A stretch of 64,000 nucleotides of DNA, taken from contig CAWAWM010000001.1 of assembly GCA_963785765.1 (NCBI GenBank), positions 434,001 to 498,000 of the forward strand. Reading direction: 5' to 3'. This stretch comes from DATBGO01 sp963785765 (lineage in GTDB: Bacteria > Actinomycetota > Actinomycetes > Streptosporangiales > Streptosporangiaceae). The notes below the pieces were generated by a model, which was not told the DNA's origin, did no database searches, and saw nothing but the letters and a program-made list of their open reading frames with translations. Every line of letters starts with the position of its first letter. The first letter of the stretch is position 1. The position numbers and the translations under genes are program-made. Positions 17,832-28,362 of the stretch are shown here, in pieces.

Positions 17832-18779
17832 ATGGCCCTGCACATCCCGAGCCCGCCGGTGAGCGGATTCCACGTCGGCCCGACGTTCGTGCACTTCTAC
17901 GGGCTGATGTACGTCATCGGGATCACCCTGGCGATCGTGATCACCCGGCGCCGGTGGCGCGCCGCAGGCGGGGACCCTGGCCTGGTCGCTGACGTGGCGA
18001 CCTGGGCGGTGCCAGCCGGGATCATCGGCGGCCGGATCTACTTCGACATCACGACGCCGGCCGACATCCCGCATCACTGGTGGGGTGTCTTCGCGATCTG
18101 GTCAGGAGGGCTGGGCATCTGGGGCGGCATCGCGGCGGGCGCCGCGGTGGGCGTCTGGCGGGTGCACCGGGCCGGCGCGAACGTGCCGGTGTTCGCCGAC
18201 GCGGTGGCCCCGGCCCTGCTGGTCGCCCAGGCTATCGGCCGGATCGGGAACTACTTCAACCAGGAACTGTTCGGCAAGCCGACCAGCCTGCCCTGGGGGC
18301 TGGCGATCGCCCCGCAGTTCCGGCCGGCCGGGTACACCGGTTATGCGACCTTCCAGCCCACGTTCCTGTACGAGCTGATCTTCGACCTGGCCCTGGCGGC
18401 CGCGCTGGTGTGGCTTGGCCACCATCAGCGGATCCGGCCGCCTGGGCTGTTCGCCCTCTACGTGGCCGGTTACTCGGGGTTCCGGATGTTCGAGGAGACG
18501 CTGCGGATCGATTCCTCCGAGCACTTCCTCGGCCTGCGGCTGAACTTCTTCGTGGCCACCGTGCTAGCAGTGGGCGGCCTGGCCTGGTTCATAATCATCC
18601 AGCGGCGTCAGCCAGCGCATATCTTGGTGCCCGAGGGCGACCCGGTCGCCAGCACCACGGCTAGCAGCCCCGATCACGCGGCCAGCACCGATCACGAGGC
18701 CAGCCCCGATCACGAGGCCAGCCCCGATCACGAGGCCAGCACCGACCAACAGGCCAGCACCGCACCTGGCCAGCACTGA
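17832..18779 (+). CDS. lgt: Prolipoprotein diacylglyceryl transferase
   Basis: The product has 315 residues. It transfers diacylglyceryl from phosphatidylglycerol to the lipobox Cys of prolipoproteins at the cytoplasmic membrane. It has about seven membrane segments and the Lgt signature GRIGNYFNQELFG. The ATG at 17832 (MALHIPSPP) matches the family's start; the frame is open further upstream into GC-rich repeats, which I reject. The C-terminal tail carries five 6-residue repeats (Asp-His-Glu-Ala-Ser-Pro type) after the last membrane helix. Several lipoprotein precursors in this window are likely clients. Confidence 0.94.
   Translation: MALHIPSPPVSGFHVGPTFVHFYGLMYVIGITLAIVITRRRWRAAGGDPGLVADVATWAVPAGIIGGRIYFDITTPADIPHHWWGVFAIWSGGLGIWGGIAAGAAVGVWRVHRAGANVPVFADAVAPALLVAQAIGRIGNYFNQELFGKPTSLPWGLAIAPQFRPAGYTGYATFQPTFLYELIFDLALAAALVWLGHHQRIRPPGLFALYVAGYSGFRMFEETLRIDSSEHFLGLRLNFFVATVLAVGGLAWFIIIQRRQPAHILVPEGDPVASTTASSPDHAASTDHEASPDHEASPDHEASTDQQASTAPGQH
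18671..18760 (+). repeat. Five 18-bp repeats in the lgt 3' end
   Basis: Five contiguous 18-bp units of the type CGATCACGAGGCCAGCCC encode a hydrophilic His/Asp/Glu-containing cytoplasmic tail on Lgt. The second to fourth units are nearly identical and the outer ones diverge, as expected for slippage-driven growth. Confidence 0.92.
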
Positions 18780-18782
18780 CTG

Positions 18783-20168
18783 CTAGGCCATGACCGCGCT
18801 GGCTGGCTCTGGCTCGCTGACCTGCTGTGAGCGCCACCACTGCCGGCCATCCGCGGGCAGCATGTAGATCGGGTCGTAGTAGCGGTACTCACGGTCCAGC
18901 GCCCGCGGGTCCTCCGCCTCCACGCCGGTGCGGTAGTTCTTGGTCCAGTACGAGATGCCCCGCTCGGTGTCGTACCTGGCCACCTGGTGCACCCAGCGCT
19001 TGCCGACGTAAGGCACGTCGCACAGCAGCCGGGGGGTAGCGAACCCGGGGAGGTAACCCATGATCTGGTGCTGCAGATCCTGGGCCTCGCCGAGGGTCAG
19101 CCGCCAGTGCTCACTGTTCGGGATCATGTCGCACATGTAGAAGTAGTAGGGCGTGATCTTCGCGTCGTCGAGCAGGACGAAGCACAGGTCGAGCAGCGCC
19201 TCGGCGGAGTCGTTGGTGCCGCGCAGCAGCACGCCCTGGTTGCGGACGTCCCTGATGCCCGTCTCGAGCATCGCCTTGGCCGCACGGGCCACCAGCGGCG
19301 TGACCGACTGCGCGGCATTGACGTGGGTGTGGATGGCGATGCTCACGTCGCGCTGCCTGGCCGTGGTGGCCAGCCGTTCCATGCCGGCCCGCACCTCGTC
19401 GGTCAGCCAGTACTGCGGCAGCCCCATCAGCGCCTTGGTGGCCAGCCGGATGTCCCTGATGCTCTCGACCTCCAGCAGGTCGGACACGAAGGCCTCCAGC
19501 CGCGGCCAGGGCAGGTTGGCGACGTCGCCGCCGGAGACCACCACGTCGCGCACGCCCGGCGTGGCCCGGAGGTAGGAGATCATCGCGCCCAGCCGGTCTT
19601 CCCGGGTCAGGCCGAACTTTTGCTTGTCGATCAGCGGGGTCGAATTGCCGACCAGGTCCATCCGGGTGCAGTGGCCGCAGTACTGCGGGCAGGTGGGCAG
19701 CACCTCGGCCAGCACCTTGGTCGGGTAGCGGTGGGTGAGGCCCTCGACCGCCCACATCTCGGACTCGTGCAGGGAGTCCCTGGATGCCTCGGGGTGCGAC
19801 GGCCAGTCGGTGCGGCGGTCGCTGAAGACCGGGATCATGTAGCGACGCACCGGATCGGCGTAGAACGCCTCGGTGAAGCCGCGCGCCGCCGGGCTCCCCG
19901 TCGGCACCATGGTGTTGATCATCTGCGGCGTCACCAGCATCGACATGGTGGCGCGTTCGGCCTGGTCGCGTTCCAGGTCGGCATAGAAGCCCTCGCTGAG
20001 GCCGGTGCCCATGAGCTGGCGCAGCTGGCGGATGTTCTTAATGCAATGCGAGCGCTGCCACTGCGCCGACTCCCACTCCTGGTCGGTGACGTCGGCCCAG
20101 CCGGGCAGCCGCCGCCAGTCCGGCTCGGCGAGCTCGTTGTGCCGGTATACGTACGGCTGGTTGATCAT
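18783..20168 (-). CDS. kamA: Lysine 2,3-aminomutase (radical SAM, PLP)
   Basis: The product has 461 residues. The radical-SAM cluster motif is CPQYCGHC (C160, C164, C167). Two Asp residues that hold the lysine epsilon-amino group in clostridial enzymes are kept with the same 37-residue spacing: D347 (FYMCDMIP) and D384 (LLCDVPYVGK). The PLP Lys is probably K390, in PYVGK instead of the usual PGGGGK. It would interconvert L-alpha-lysine and L-beta-lysine. It faces the kdd-kamD-kamE-kal operon across a 144-bp control region, which supports a role in lysine breakdown rather than EF-P modification. Confidence 0.88.
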   Translation of the reverse strand: MINQPYVYRHNELAEPDWRRLPGWADVTDQEWESAQWQRSHCIKNIRQLRQLMGTGLSEGFYADLERDQAERATMSMLVTPQMINTMVPTGSPAARGFTEAFYADPVRRYMIPVFSDRRTDWPSHPEASRDSLHESEMWAVEGLTHRYPTKVLAEVLPTCPQYCGHCTRMDLVGNSTPLIDKQKFGLTREDRLGAMISYLRATPGVRDVVVSGGDVANLPWPRLEAFVSDLLEVESIRDIRLATKALMGLPQYWLTDEVRAGMERLATTARQRDVSIAIHTHVNAAQSVTPLVARAAKAMLETGIRDVRNQGVLLRGTNDSAEALLDLCFVLLDDAKITPYYFYMCDMIPNSEHWRLTLGEAQDLQHQIMGYLPGFATPRLLCDVPYVGKRWVHQVARYDTERGISYWTKNYRTGVEAEDPRALDREYRYYDPIYMLPADGRQWWRSQQVSEPEPASAVMA

Positions 20169-20231
20169 GGTGGCACCTGCCCCTCACAGCTAGCCTGGAT
20201 CAGCGCAACAATAGCCAGGGATGTCGGCAGG

Positions 20232-20296
20232 TTACGCAAGAAGCTCCGGACTGTATAGTACTACACAAGAAATTCTACCGAATCGTTCAAGTAGAA
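20232..20296. promoter_or_regulatory. kamA/kdd divergent control region with two inverted repeats
   Basis: The 144-bp divergent gap is AT-rich for this genome. TTACGC (20232) and TATAGT (20254), 16 bp apart, could be the kdd promoter. Overlapping the -10 is the near-perfect palindrome TGTATAGTACTACACA (20252-20267). Slightly downstream TTCTAC and GTAGAA (20273 and 20291) form a 24-bp inverted repeat with a 12-bp centre. Either is a plausible operator for a regulator not encoded nearby. Confidence 0.45.
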
Positions 20297-20312
20297 CAGT
20301 GATCTGACCACG

Positions 20313-21533
20313 ATGAGTATTCCTAGCCTGCCCACCCGCGCCGGGTCACCGCTCGGCCTGCACCGCGTGCTCGAGCCGACTGGAGTACTGCCGCAGGCGG
20401 CCTGGCGGCTGGACCCGAGCCCGCAGCTCTGGCCAGATGAGGTGCGGGTCCGCGTCCAGCGGCTCAACCTGGACGCGGCATCCTTCCGGCAGCTCCGCGA
20501 GGCGACCGGCGGCGATCCGGCCGCGATGAAGTCGGCGGTGCTGGAGATCGTGAGCAGCCGCGGCAAGATGCAGAATCCGGTGACCGGCTCGGGCGGCATG
20601 CTGACCGGCGTGGTCGCCGAGGTCGGGCCCGACTCCCCGCTGGGACTGAAGCCGGGCGATGTCATCGCGACCCTGGTCTCACTCAGCCTGACCCCGCTCA
20701 CGATCACCGACGGTCTGGCCTCCTGGGATGGCCAGTCCGAGCAGGTGCCCTGCGACGGGCACGCCATCTTGTTCGGCCGCTCGATCGCCGCGGCCATCCC
20801 CGGCGACCTGCCCGCCGCGCTCGCACTGGCCGTGCTTGACGTCTGCGGTGCGCCTGCGCTGACCGGCCGGGTCGTGGCGGAGGCGGCAAGAAGGCTCGCC
20901 GCCGGCGGCTCAGCCGGCCGCCAGCGCGGCGGCGACGGCTCGACGAGCAGCGAGCAAGTCGGCGGCGGGCGGGCCGGCCAGCAGGCTCGCGGGCCGGTCG
21001 TGGCGATCCTGGGCGCCGCGGGCAAGAGCGGTAGCCTGTCGGCCGCGGCGGCCAGGCACGCTGGGGCCAGCCACATCATCGGGGTCGTTCCCGATCCGGC
21101 CGAGGCCGCGCTGCTGACCGCCGCCCGGACCGCCGACGGCCGGGCAGGCCTGGCCGACGAGGTCGTCATCGCTGACGCGCGCGACCCGGTCGCACTGTCC
21201 ACCGCGGTCCGGGAGGCCGGCGGCCCGGCCGACGTGACCGTGGTCTGCGTGGACGTGCCAGGCTGCGAAGGCGGCGCGATCCTGGCCACCGCGGATGGCG
21301 GCACCGTGATCTTCTTCTCCATGGCCACCTCGTTCACCGCCGCCGCGCTCGGCGCCGAAGGGGCCGCCGCGGACGTGACGATGCTGGTCGGCAACGGTTT
21401 CGTGCCCGGCCATGCGACGCTGGCCCTGGACCTGATCCGGGTCGAGCCAGGCGTCCGCGCGATATTCGACCGCCGGATCTCCGGCCACAGCGAAGGCAGC
21501 CAGTCACGGAAGGACGGCGATGGACACGAGTAA
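20313..21533 (+). CDS. kdd: L-erythro-3,5-diaminohexanoate dehydrogenase
   Basis: The product has 406 residues. It starts like known Kdd proteins (SPLGLHRVLEPTGVLPQAAW; LWPDEVRVRVQRLNLDAASF). The family oxidatively deaminates 3,5-diaminohexanoate to 5-amino-3-oxohexanoate with NAD+. A nucleotide-binding core is visible (VVAILGAAGKSG). About 30 residues of Gly/Ser/Gln-rich insertion before it make the protein longer than the usual 340-350 residues. The gene overlaps kamD by 14 bp, and the gene order supports the assignment. Confidence 0.86.
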   Translation: MSIPSLPTRAGSPLGLHRVLEPTGVLPQAAWRLDPSPQLWPDEVRVRVQRLNLDAASFRQLREATGGDPAAMKSAVLEIVSSRGKMQNPVTGSGGMLTGVVAEVGPDSPLGLKPGDVIATLVSLSLTPLTITDGLASWDGQSEQVPCDGHAILFGRSIAAAIPGDLPAALALAVLDVCGAPALTGRVVAEAARRLAAGGSAGRQRGGDGSTSSEQVGGGRAGQQARGPVVAILGAAGKSGSLSAAAARHAGASHIIGVVPDPAEAALLTAARTADGRAGLADEVVIADARDPVALSTAVREAGGPADVTVVCVDVPGCEGGAILATADGGTVIFFSMATSFTAAALGAEGAAADVTMLVGNGFVPGHATLALDLIRVEPGVRAIFDRRISGHSEGSQSRKDGDGHE

Positions 21534-23181
21534 CGCGATCACCGGCAAGCTCGGCCTCGATCCGGGGCTCGTGCGCACGGCCCGTGCGCTCGCCAGCCGG
21601 GCCGGACAGCCGATCGTCGAGCTGGCCAGGTCTCACACGACCGTGTCGGTCGAGCGGGCGGTGCTCCGCCTCGCCGGTCTGGACGGAGCCGATCCTGAGG
21701 GGATGCCCTGGGTCAACCGGCTCACCGACGCTGTCCGCGACAGCGCCGGGCTCGAGCACGGCGTCGCGCTGCCCGCCTGGGACGCCCTCCTGACCGGCGG
21801 TTACCAGGACCTGACCGCCCTCGCGTCAGCCGCGGCGGCGGGCCGGGTCAGGTTCCGGATTCCCGGCGGCGGCGACGCCGTAGCGGCCCGGGCGGCAGCC
21901 GCTGCCGCGGTGGGCGGCGGCATCGCCGCCATCGACGCGCAGCGGGAGCGCCGCGCACGCCTGATCACCGACACCGCCGACCCGGCCAAGCCATGGATCT
22001 ACCTGATCGTGGCCACCGGTGACATCTATGAGGACATCCCGCAGGCCCAGGCGGCCGCCCGGGAGGGCGCGGACATCATCGCGGTGATCCGGTCCACCGG
22101 CCAGTCGCTGCTGGACTACGTGCCCGAGGGCGCTACCCGGGAAGGCTTCGCGGGCACGTACGCAACCCGCGAGAACTTCCGGCTGATGCGCGCGGCGCTG
22201 GATGAGACCTCACGCGAACTGGGCCGGTATGTCCGGCTGACCAACTACGCGTCCGGGCTGTGCATGCCGGAGATCGCCGCGCTGGCCGGCCTGGAGCGGC
22301 TCGATATGATGCTCAACGACTGCATGTACGGGATCATCTTCCGCGACATCAACCCCCGCCGCACCTTCATCGACCAGCGGTTCTCCCGGCAGATCCACGC
22401 CCGGGCCGGCATCATCATCAACACCGGCGAGGACAACTACCTGACCACGGCCGACGCCGTCGACGCGGCGCACACGGTCGTGGTGAGCCAGTTGCTCAAC
22501 GAGTTCTTCGGGAAGGAGGCGGGCCTGGCCGACGGGCAGCTCGGCCTGGGCCACGCGTTCGAGATCAACCCGGCGGTGCCTGATTCCTTCCTGCTCGAGC
22601 TGGCGCACGCGCAGCTGGTCCGCGAGCTGTTCCCGAACGCGCCGCTGAAGTACATGCCACCGACCAAGCACATGACCGGCAACGTGTTCGCCGGCTACCT
22701 GCTGGACGCGTTCTTCAACCTGTGCGGGGTGATGACCGATCAGTCGATCCTGCTGGTCGGCATGATGACCGAGGGCATCCATACCCCGTTCCTGTCCGAC
22801 CGGGACCTGGCCATCGAGAACGTGCGCTACGTGCGCGACGCCGCCGGCCTGCTCGGCGAGAACTTCCACCCCGCGCCGGGCGGGTTCATCGAGCGGCGCG
22901 CCAGCCAGGTGCTCGACGAGGCGGTCGCGCTGCTCCGCGCGATCTGCGATGACGGTCTGCTGAACGCCATCGCGGACGGGACGTTCGGGATTACCAAGCG
23001 CCCCGCCGACGGCGGCCGCGGCCTCGACGGGGTGATCGAGCGGGCCGATGGCTACGTCAATCCTGCCGCGGAACTGCTGGAAGGTGGGCCGCTGCCGGCG
23101 GCCGCAGACCCGTCCGCCGCAGACCCGTCCGCCGCAGACCCGTCCGGCACGGCTCCGGCGACGCTGGGGGGGCTGCGGTGA
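21520..23181 (+). CDS. kamD: Lysine 5,6-aminomutase alpha subunit
   Basis: The product has 553 residues, a little over the usual 510-520. The core is well conserved: PWIYLIVATGDIYEDIPQAQ, DIIAVIRSTGQSLLDYVPEG and LKYMPPTKHMTGN. With KamE it forms the adenosylcobalamin- and PLP-dependent enzyme that moves the terminal amino group of beta-lysine to give 3,5-diaminohexanoate. The extra length is partly a C-terminal tail with three Ala-Ala-Asp-Pro-Ser repeats. It overlaps the next gene by ATGA-type coupling. Confidence 0.93.
   Translation: MDTSNAITGKLGLDPGLVRTARALASRAGQPIVELARSHTTVSVERAVLRLAGLDGADPEGMPWVNRLTDAVRDSAGLEHGVALPAWDALLTGGYQDLTALASAAAAGRVRFRIPGGGDAVAARAAAAAAVGGGIAAIDAQRERRARLITDTADPAKPWIYLIVATGDIYEDIPQAQAAAREGADIIAVIRSTGQSLLDYVPEGATREGFAGTYATRENFRLMRAALDETSRELGRYVRLTNYASGLCMPEIAALAGLERLDMMLNDCMYGIIFRDINPRRTFIDQRFSRQIHARAGIIINTGEDNYLTTADAVDAAHTVVVSQLLNEFFGKEAGLADGQLGLGHAFEINPAVPDSFLLELAHAQLVRELFPNAPLKYMPPTKHMTGNVFAGYLLDAFFNLCGVMTDQSILLVGMMTEGIHTPFLSDRDLAIENVRYVRDAAGLLGENFHPAPGGFIERRASQVLDEAVALLRAICDDGLLNAIADGTFGITKRPADGGRGLDGVIERADGYVNPAAELLEGGPLPAAADPSAADPSAADPSGTAPATLGGLR
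23101..23145 (+). repeat. Three perfect 15-bp repeats at the kamD 3' end
   Basis: Three identical copies of GCCGCAGACCCGTCC lie in frame and add Ala-Ala-Asp-Pro-Ser repeats to the KamD tail, just outside the conserved domain. Confidence 0.95.
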
Positions 23182-23951
23182 GCGGCCAGGTCATCAGGCC
23201 CTACGGAGACACCACCGGTGACGGGCGCGTGCAGCTCTCGTTCACCCTGCCGGTCCCGTTCGGCGACGCGGTCCAGCAGGCCCGCGCCGAAGGCGCGGCG
23301 CTCCAGCTCGCGGCGAAGATGGGGCTGGACAACGCGATGGTCGTGCACGCCAAGGCCATCGGGCCCGATTTCACGTTCTGCATCGTCTACGGACAGGTGC
23401 GGCACCTGGTCGATCTGTCCGAGGTCACCGTGGCCGAGCGTGAGTACCAGGAACTGACCTCCAGCGAGATCAACCTGCGGATCCGGTCCGGGCTTGGCCG
23501 CAAGCTGGTGGTCATCGGCGCGTGTATCGGCACCGACGCCCACACCGTCGGCATCGACGCCATCCTGAACGTCAAGGGACACGCGGGTGAGAAGGGCCTG
23601 GAGTACTACCGGGAGATGCGGGTGGTCAACCTCGGCTCGCAGGTAGACGTGGCCGACCTGGTGGCCAGGTCACAAGCGGAGCATGCGGATGCCGTCCTGG
23701 TCAGCCAGGTCGTCACGCAGCGGGACGCCCATCTGTCGAACTCGCGCGAGATGGCTGACGCCTTCGCGGCGGCCGGGCCTGATCGGCCGCTGCTCGTCGT
23801 CGGCGGGCCCCGGTTCGACCCGGGGGCGGCCGCCGCGCTGGGCGTGGACAAGGTGTTCGGCAAGGGAACCACGCCCCGGGACGTAGCCAGCTACCTGGTG
23901 CACGCGCTGGTTCCGGCGGGCGTTCCCGCGACGGACGGGGCGGGCGCATGA
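23178..23951 (+). CDS. kamE: Lysine 5,6-aminomutase beta subunit (cobalamin-binding)
   Basis: The product has 257 residues. The base-off/His-on B12 motif DxHxxG is visible as GTDAHTVGID, followed by NVKGHAGEKGLEYY. The Lys that forms the PLP imine in known KamE proteins lies around this segment. It binds adenosylcobalamin and partners KamD. The gene starts within the kamD stop and overlaps kal by 4 bp. Confidence 0.94.
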   Translation: MSGQVIRPYGDTTGDGRVQLSFTLPVPFGDAVQQARAEGAALQLAAKMGLDNAMVVHAKAIGPDFTFCIVYGQVRHLVDLSEVTVAEREYQELTSSEINLRIRSGLGRKLVVIGACIGTDAHTVGIDAILNVKGHAGEKGLEYYREMRVVNLGSQVDVADLVARSQAEHADAVLVSQVVTQRDAHLSNSREMADAFAAAGPDRPLLVVGGPRFDPGAAAALGVDKVFGKGTTPRDVASYLVHALVPAGVPATDGAGA

Positions 23952-24391
23952 CCGCGCCGGCCGGACCCCCGCCAGCTGTGCCGTCGCCCGTACCGTCGCC
24001 TGTACCGCCGCCGCAGCCCGGCCTGACCGTCACGCACCGGCGGTACATCCCGTACAGCCATGCCCACTACGGCGGCAACCTGGTCGACGGCGCGTACGTG
24101 CTCGGCCTGTTCGGCGACGTCGCGACCGAGGCATCGATCCGCGCGGACGCGGACGAAGGACTGTTTGCCTCCTACTCGGACGTCCAGTTCCGTGCCCCGG
24201 TGCTCGCAGGTGACGTGCTTGAGGTGACGGCGACCATCACCCGGGTGGGCCGCCGGAGCCGGGAGCTCATCTTCGAGGCGCGGGTAGTCTGCCGGGCCGA
24301 CCCGGCCCGCGGGCCGTCGGCAGCCCGGGTGCTCGATGAGCCCGTCGTTGTCGTGACGGCCACCGGGACGGTCGTCGCCCCGGCGCGGTAG
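23948..24391 (+). CDS. kal: 3-aminobutyryl-CoA ammonia-lyase-like hotdog protein
   Basis: The product has 147 residues. A Pro-rich N-terminus of about 25 residues precedes a hotdog fold (YIPYSHAHYGGNLVDGAYVL; YSDVQFRAPVLAGDVLEVTA). In lysine fermentation, Kal removes ammonia from L-3-aminobutyryl-CoA to give crotonyl-CoA. It is the last gene of the operon. The Kce cleavage enzyme that should precede it in the pathway is not in the window. Confidence 0.85.
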   Translation: MTAPAGPPPAVPSPVPSPVPPPQPGLTVTHRRYIPYSHAHYGGNLVDGAYVLGLFGDVATEASIRADADEGLFASYSDVQFRAPVLAGDVLEVTATITRVGRRSRELIFEARVVCRADPARGPSAARVLDEPVVVVTATGTVVAPAR

Positions 24392-24554
24392 GCCCGGCCA
24401 GGGCCGGCCGAGGCGCTTCTCCCGGGTCGGCCAGCCGGTCAGCGCCGCGGCCTCCTGGCACGGGTGCTTACTCTAACACTGGGTAATTTAGAGATAACAG
24501 GTCGTAGCGGAAAGCCCGCTGGCCGGGCCAACCTGCGGCCGCCGGGGCTCGGGG

Positions 24555-25835
24555 GTGGGAAAGCTGGACCTTGCCAGGTGGCCGGTAGCGGTGCTGGTGG
24601 CTGCTCTCGCGGTGGCCGGATGCAACAGCGCGCCTGGGCCGGAGGCGGCCCGCCCGTCGGCTGCCACATCCGGCTATCTGCACGCCGGCCGGTCCAGCGT
24701 CACCTACCTGCAGTGGTCGGCCGCCAGGGGGGCTGACCTGACCGGGACCCTCAGGGTCACAATCATTTCGGGAACCGCGCCGCGCCAGGGTCTCGCCGCG
24801 CGAAGCTATCCGTTCACCGGACGCATCCGCCGGGGCCGCGTGCTGACCATACGTATCGGCGGCGCAACCGCACGGGGCATCCTGTCCGGCAGCACGCAGG
24901 CGGGTGGTACACCATCCGGCGGTACGCCGGCCGGGCGCTCCACGTCTGGCGGCTCCACGTCTGGCGGCTCGACGTCTGGCGGCTCGGTGTCCGGCGGCTC
25001 GGTGTCCGGCGGCTCGGTGTCCGGCGGCTCGGTGTCCGGCGGCTCGGTGTCCGGCGGCCCCGTGTCCGGCAACTCCACGTCCGGCGGCGACTTGACGCTG
25101 GGGCCGCTACCGGACAGCGGCCTGACCCGGACCTTCAGGGCCGCCAGCGCGGACGGCTACCGCCGGGCCGTGGCGGCCTTGCGAGACCGGGCCCGCCGCT
25201 CCGACGCCCTGGCCAGCCAGGTTGCCACCAGCGCCGCCCTGCGGCGGCAGCAGGCCGCCCGGGCGGTGGCCAGGCTGATCGCGGCGGCCTTGGCGGTCAG
25301 GCAAGCCAGGCGGGTAGTCAGCGCCCAGCTCAGGGGCATGCGCGACGAGACAGCGCTGGCCGCGGCTACGCTCGGGATGGCCCGCCAGGATGCCGGCGAG
25401 GGACTGGCCAGGGCCCGCCAGGGCGCCCGGCGGGTGCTGGTGTGCGACTACGCGGTCGCTGTCGGCTCCGACGCCCAGGGGGTCAGCGCATACTCGACCG
25501 GCATGGCCTCGGACGCCGCGTCACTGAGCGAAGACGTGACTGCGTTGCAGGCCGCCATCGCTGACCTGTCCACGCAACTGCGGGCGGTTCTGCGGCAGCA
25601 ACCCGGCTACTCGGGCAGCGCCCTGGCGCCCAGCTCTGACCTGGTACAAAGCAAGATCAGCCGGGCCAAGCTACGCATCGGCGCCGCGCTGGGGGAGGCC
25701 AACGGCTACGTTGATCAGCTGAACCTGAGCGTGGCCACCGCCTACCGGCTGAGCGCGCGGACCGCTGCGGCACGCACCTGCAGGTCCGCCTCTCCGGCAC
25801 CGGCGCCGCTGGCCAGAATCCCCCAGACCCGCTGA
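24555..25835 (+). CDS. Repeat-containing putative lipoprotein of unknown function
   Basis: The product has 426 residues from a GTG. The signal peptide ends in the lipobox LAVAGC. After about 90 residues of probable beta structure comes a 50-residue linker of Gly-Gly-Ser-Val-Ser type repeats. A long Ala/Arg/Gln-rich helical domain follows (about 195-400), likely coiled coil, with a Cys in VLVCDYAVAV. This layout (anchor, flexible spacer, helical rod) suggests a surface protein that reaches out from the membrane. I do not recognise the family. The upstream 160 bp include an AT-rich patch at 24465-24500 that may be its promoter. Confidence 0.75.
   Translation: MGKLDLARWPVAVLVAALAVAGCNSAPGPEAARPSAATSGYLHAGRSSVTYLQWSAARGADLTGTLRVTIISGTAPRQGLAARSYPFTGRIRRGRVLTIRIGGATARGILSGSTQAGGTPSGGTPAGRSTSGGSTSGGSTSGGSVSGGSVSGGSVSGGSVSGGSVSGGPVSGNSTSGGDLTLGPLPDSGLTRTFRAASADGYRRAVAALRDRARRSDALASQVATSAALRRQQAARAVARLIAAALAVRQARRVVSAQLRGMRDETALAAATLGMARQDAGEGLARARQGARRVLVCDYAVAVGSDAQGVSAYSTGMASDAASLSEDVTALQAAIADLSTQLRAVLRQQPGYSGSALAPSSDLVQSKISRAKLRIGAALGEANGYVDQLNLSVATAYRLSARTAAARTCRSASPAPAPLARIPQTR
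24935..25084 (+). repeat. Ten 15-bp repeats encoding a Gly-Ser linker
   Basis: Ten contiguous 15-bp units from 24935, consensus CGGCTCGGTGTCCGG, encode pentapeptides of Gly, Ser, Thr and Val. Units 4-8 are identical or nearly so, and the edges diverge. It is the longest of the period-15 arrays in the window. Confidence 0.95.
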
Positions 25836-25925
25836 AACGACTCAGAACCAGCCGACCCGACGCAACCCGCCCGTCACGCCGGTGCACTCAGAACCAGCTG
25901 CCCCGGCCGCCCGTCATCCTGAGGG

Positions 25926-25966
25926 ATGTGCGCGTCGGTACGGCACGTTCGTACCGAAGCGCACAT
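25926..25966. terminator. Long hairpin between convergent genes, probable bidirectional terminator
   Basis: Arms of 17 bp with one mismatch (left GTGCGCGTCGGTACG, right CGTACCGAAGCGCAC, plus flanking A-T pairs) enclose a 7-base loop. The hairpin sits between the lipoprotein stop at 25835 and the acs stop at 25991. There is no long U-tract, which is common for actinobacterial terminators. Confidence 0.75.
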
Positions 25967-25990
25967 TCACCAGGTGTGTGCCGGGCGCTC

Positions 25991-28117
<2,127 letters not shown>

Positions 28118-28362
28118 TGCTCGTCCTCCAGCTGGAAGATGCACCCGGCAAGCGGATAGGTAATGCCGTCGTAAAGCACGCGCCCGGAAATAGGAATTTG
28201 TGGCGGCACGCAGGCGCCGAGCAGATGCCGAGAGTAGCGGCCTGTAAACGCAACGACATCGGGCATTCGCTGGTGCATGGACACGCCTGCCACTCCGCCC
28301 TCGCGCCTGTTTGCTTCGCCTCACGCGCCGAGACGATCAATCGTATCGCCGGCGGACATGCC

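Noticed and set aside
18783..20168. EpmB-type EF-P lysine aminomutase
   Set aside because: No efp or epmA is adjacent; length and the divergent kam operon fit catabolic KamA better.
24392..24554. Cobalamin or lysine riboswitch linked to the kam genes
   Set aside because: I see no B12-box or lysine-element pattern here or in the kamA/kdd gap.
24935..25084. Possible CRISPR array
   Set aside because: Units are 15 bp, contiguous, have no spacers and lie in frame within a gene; no cas genes are present.
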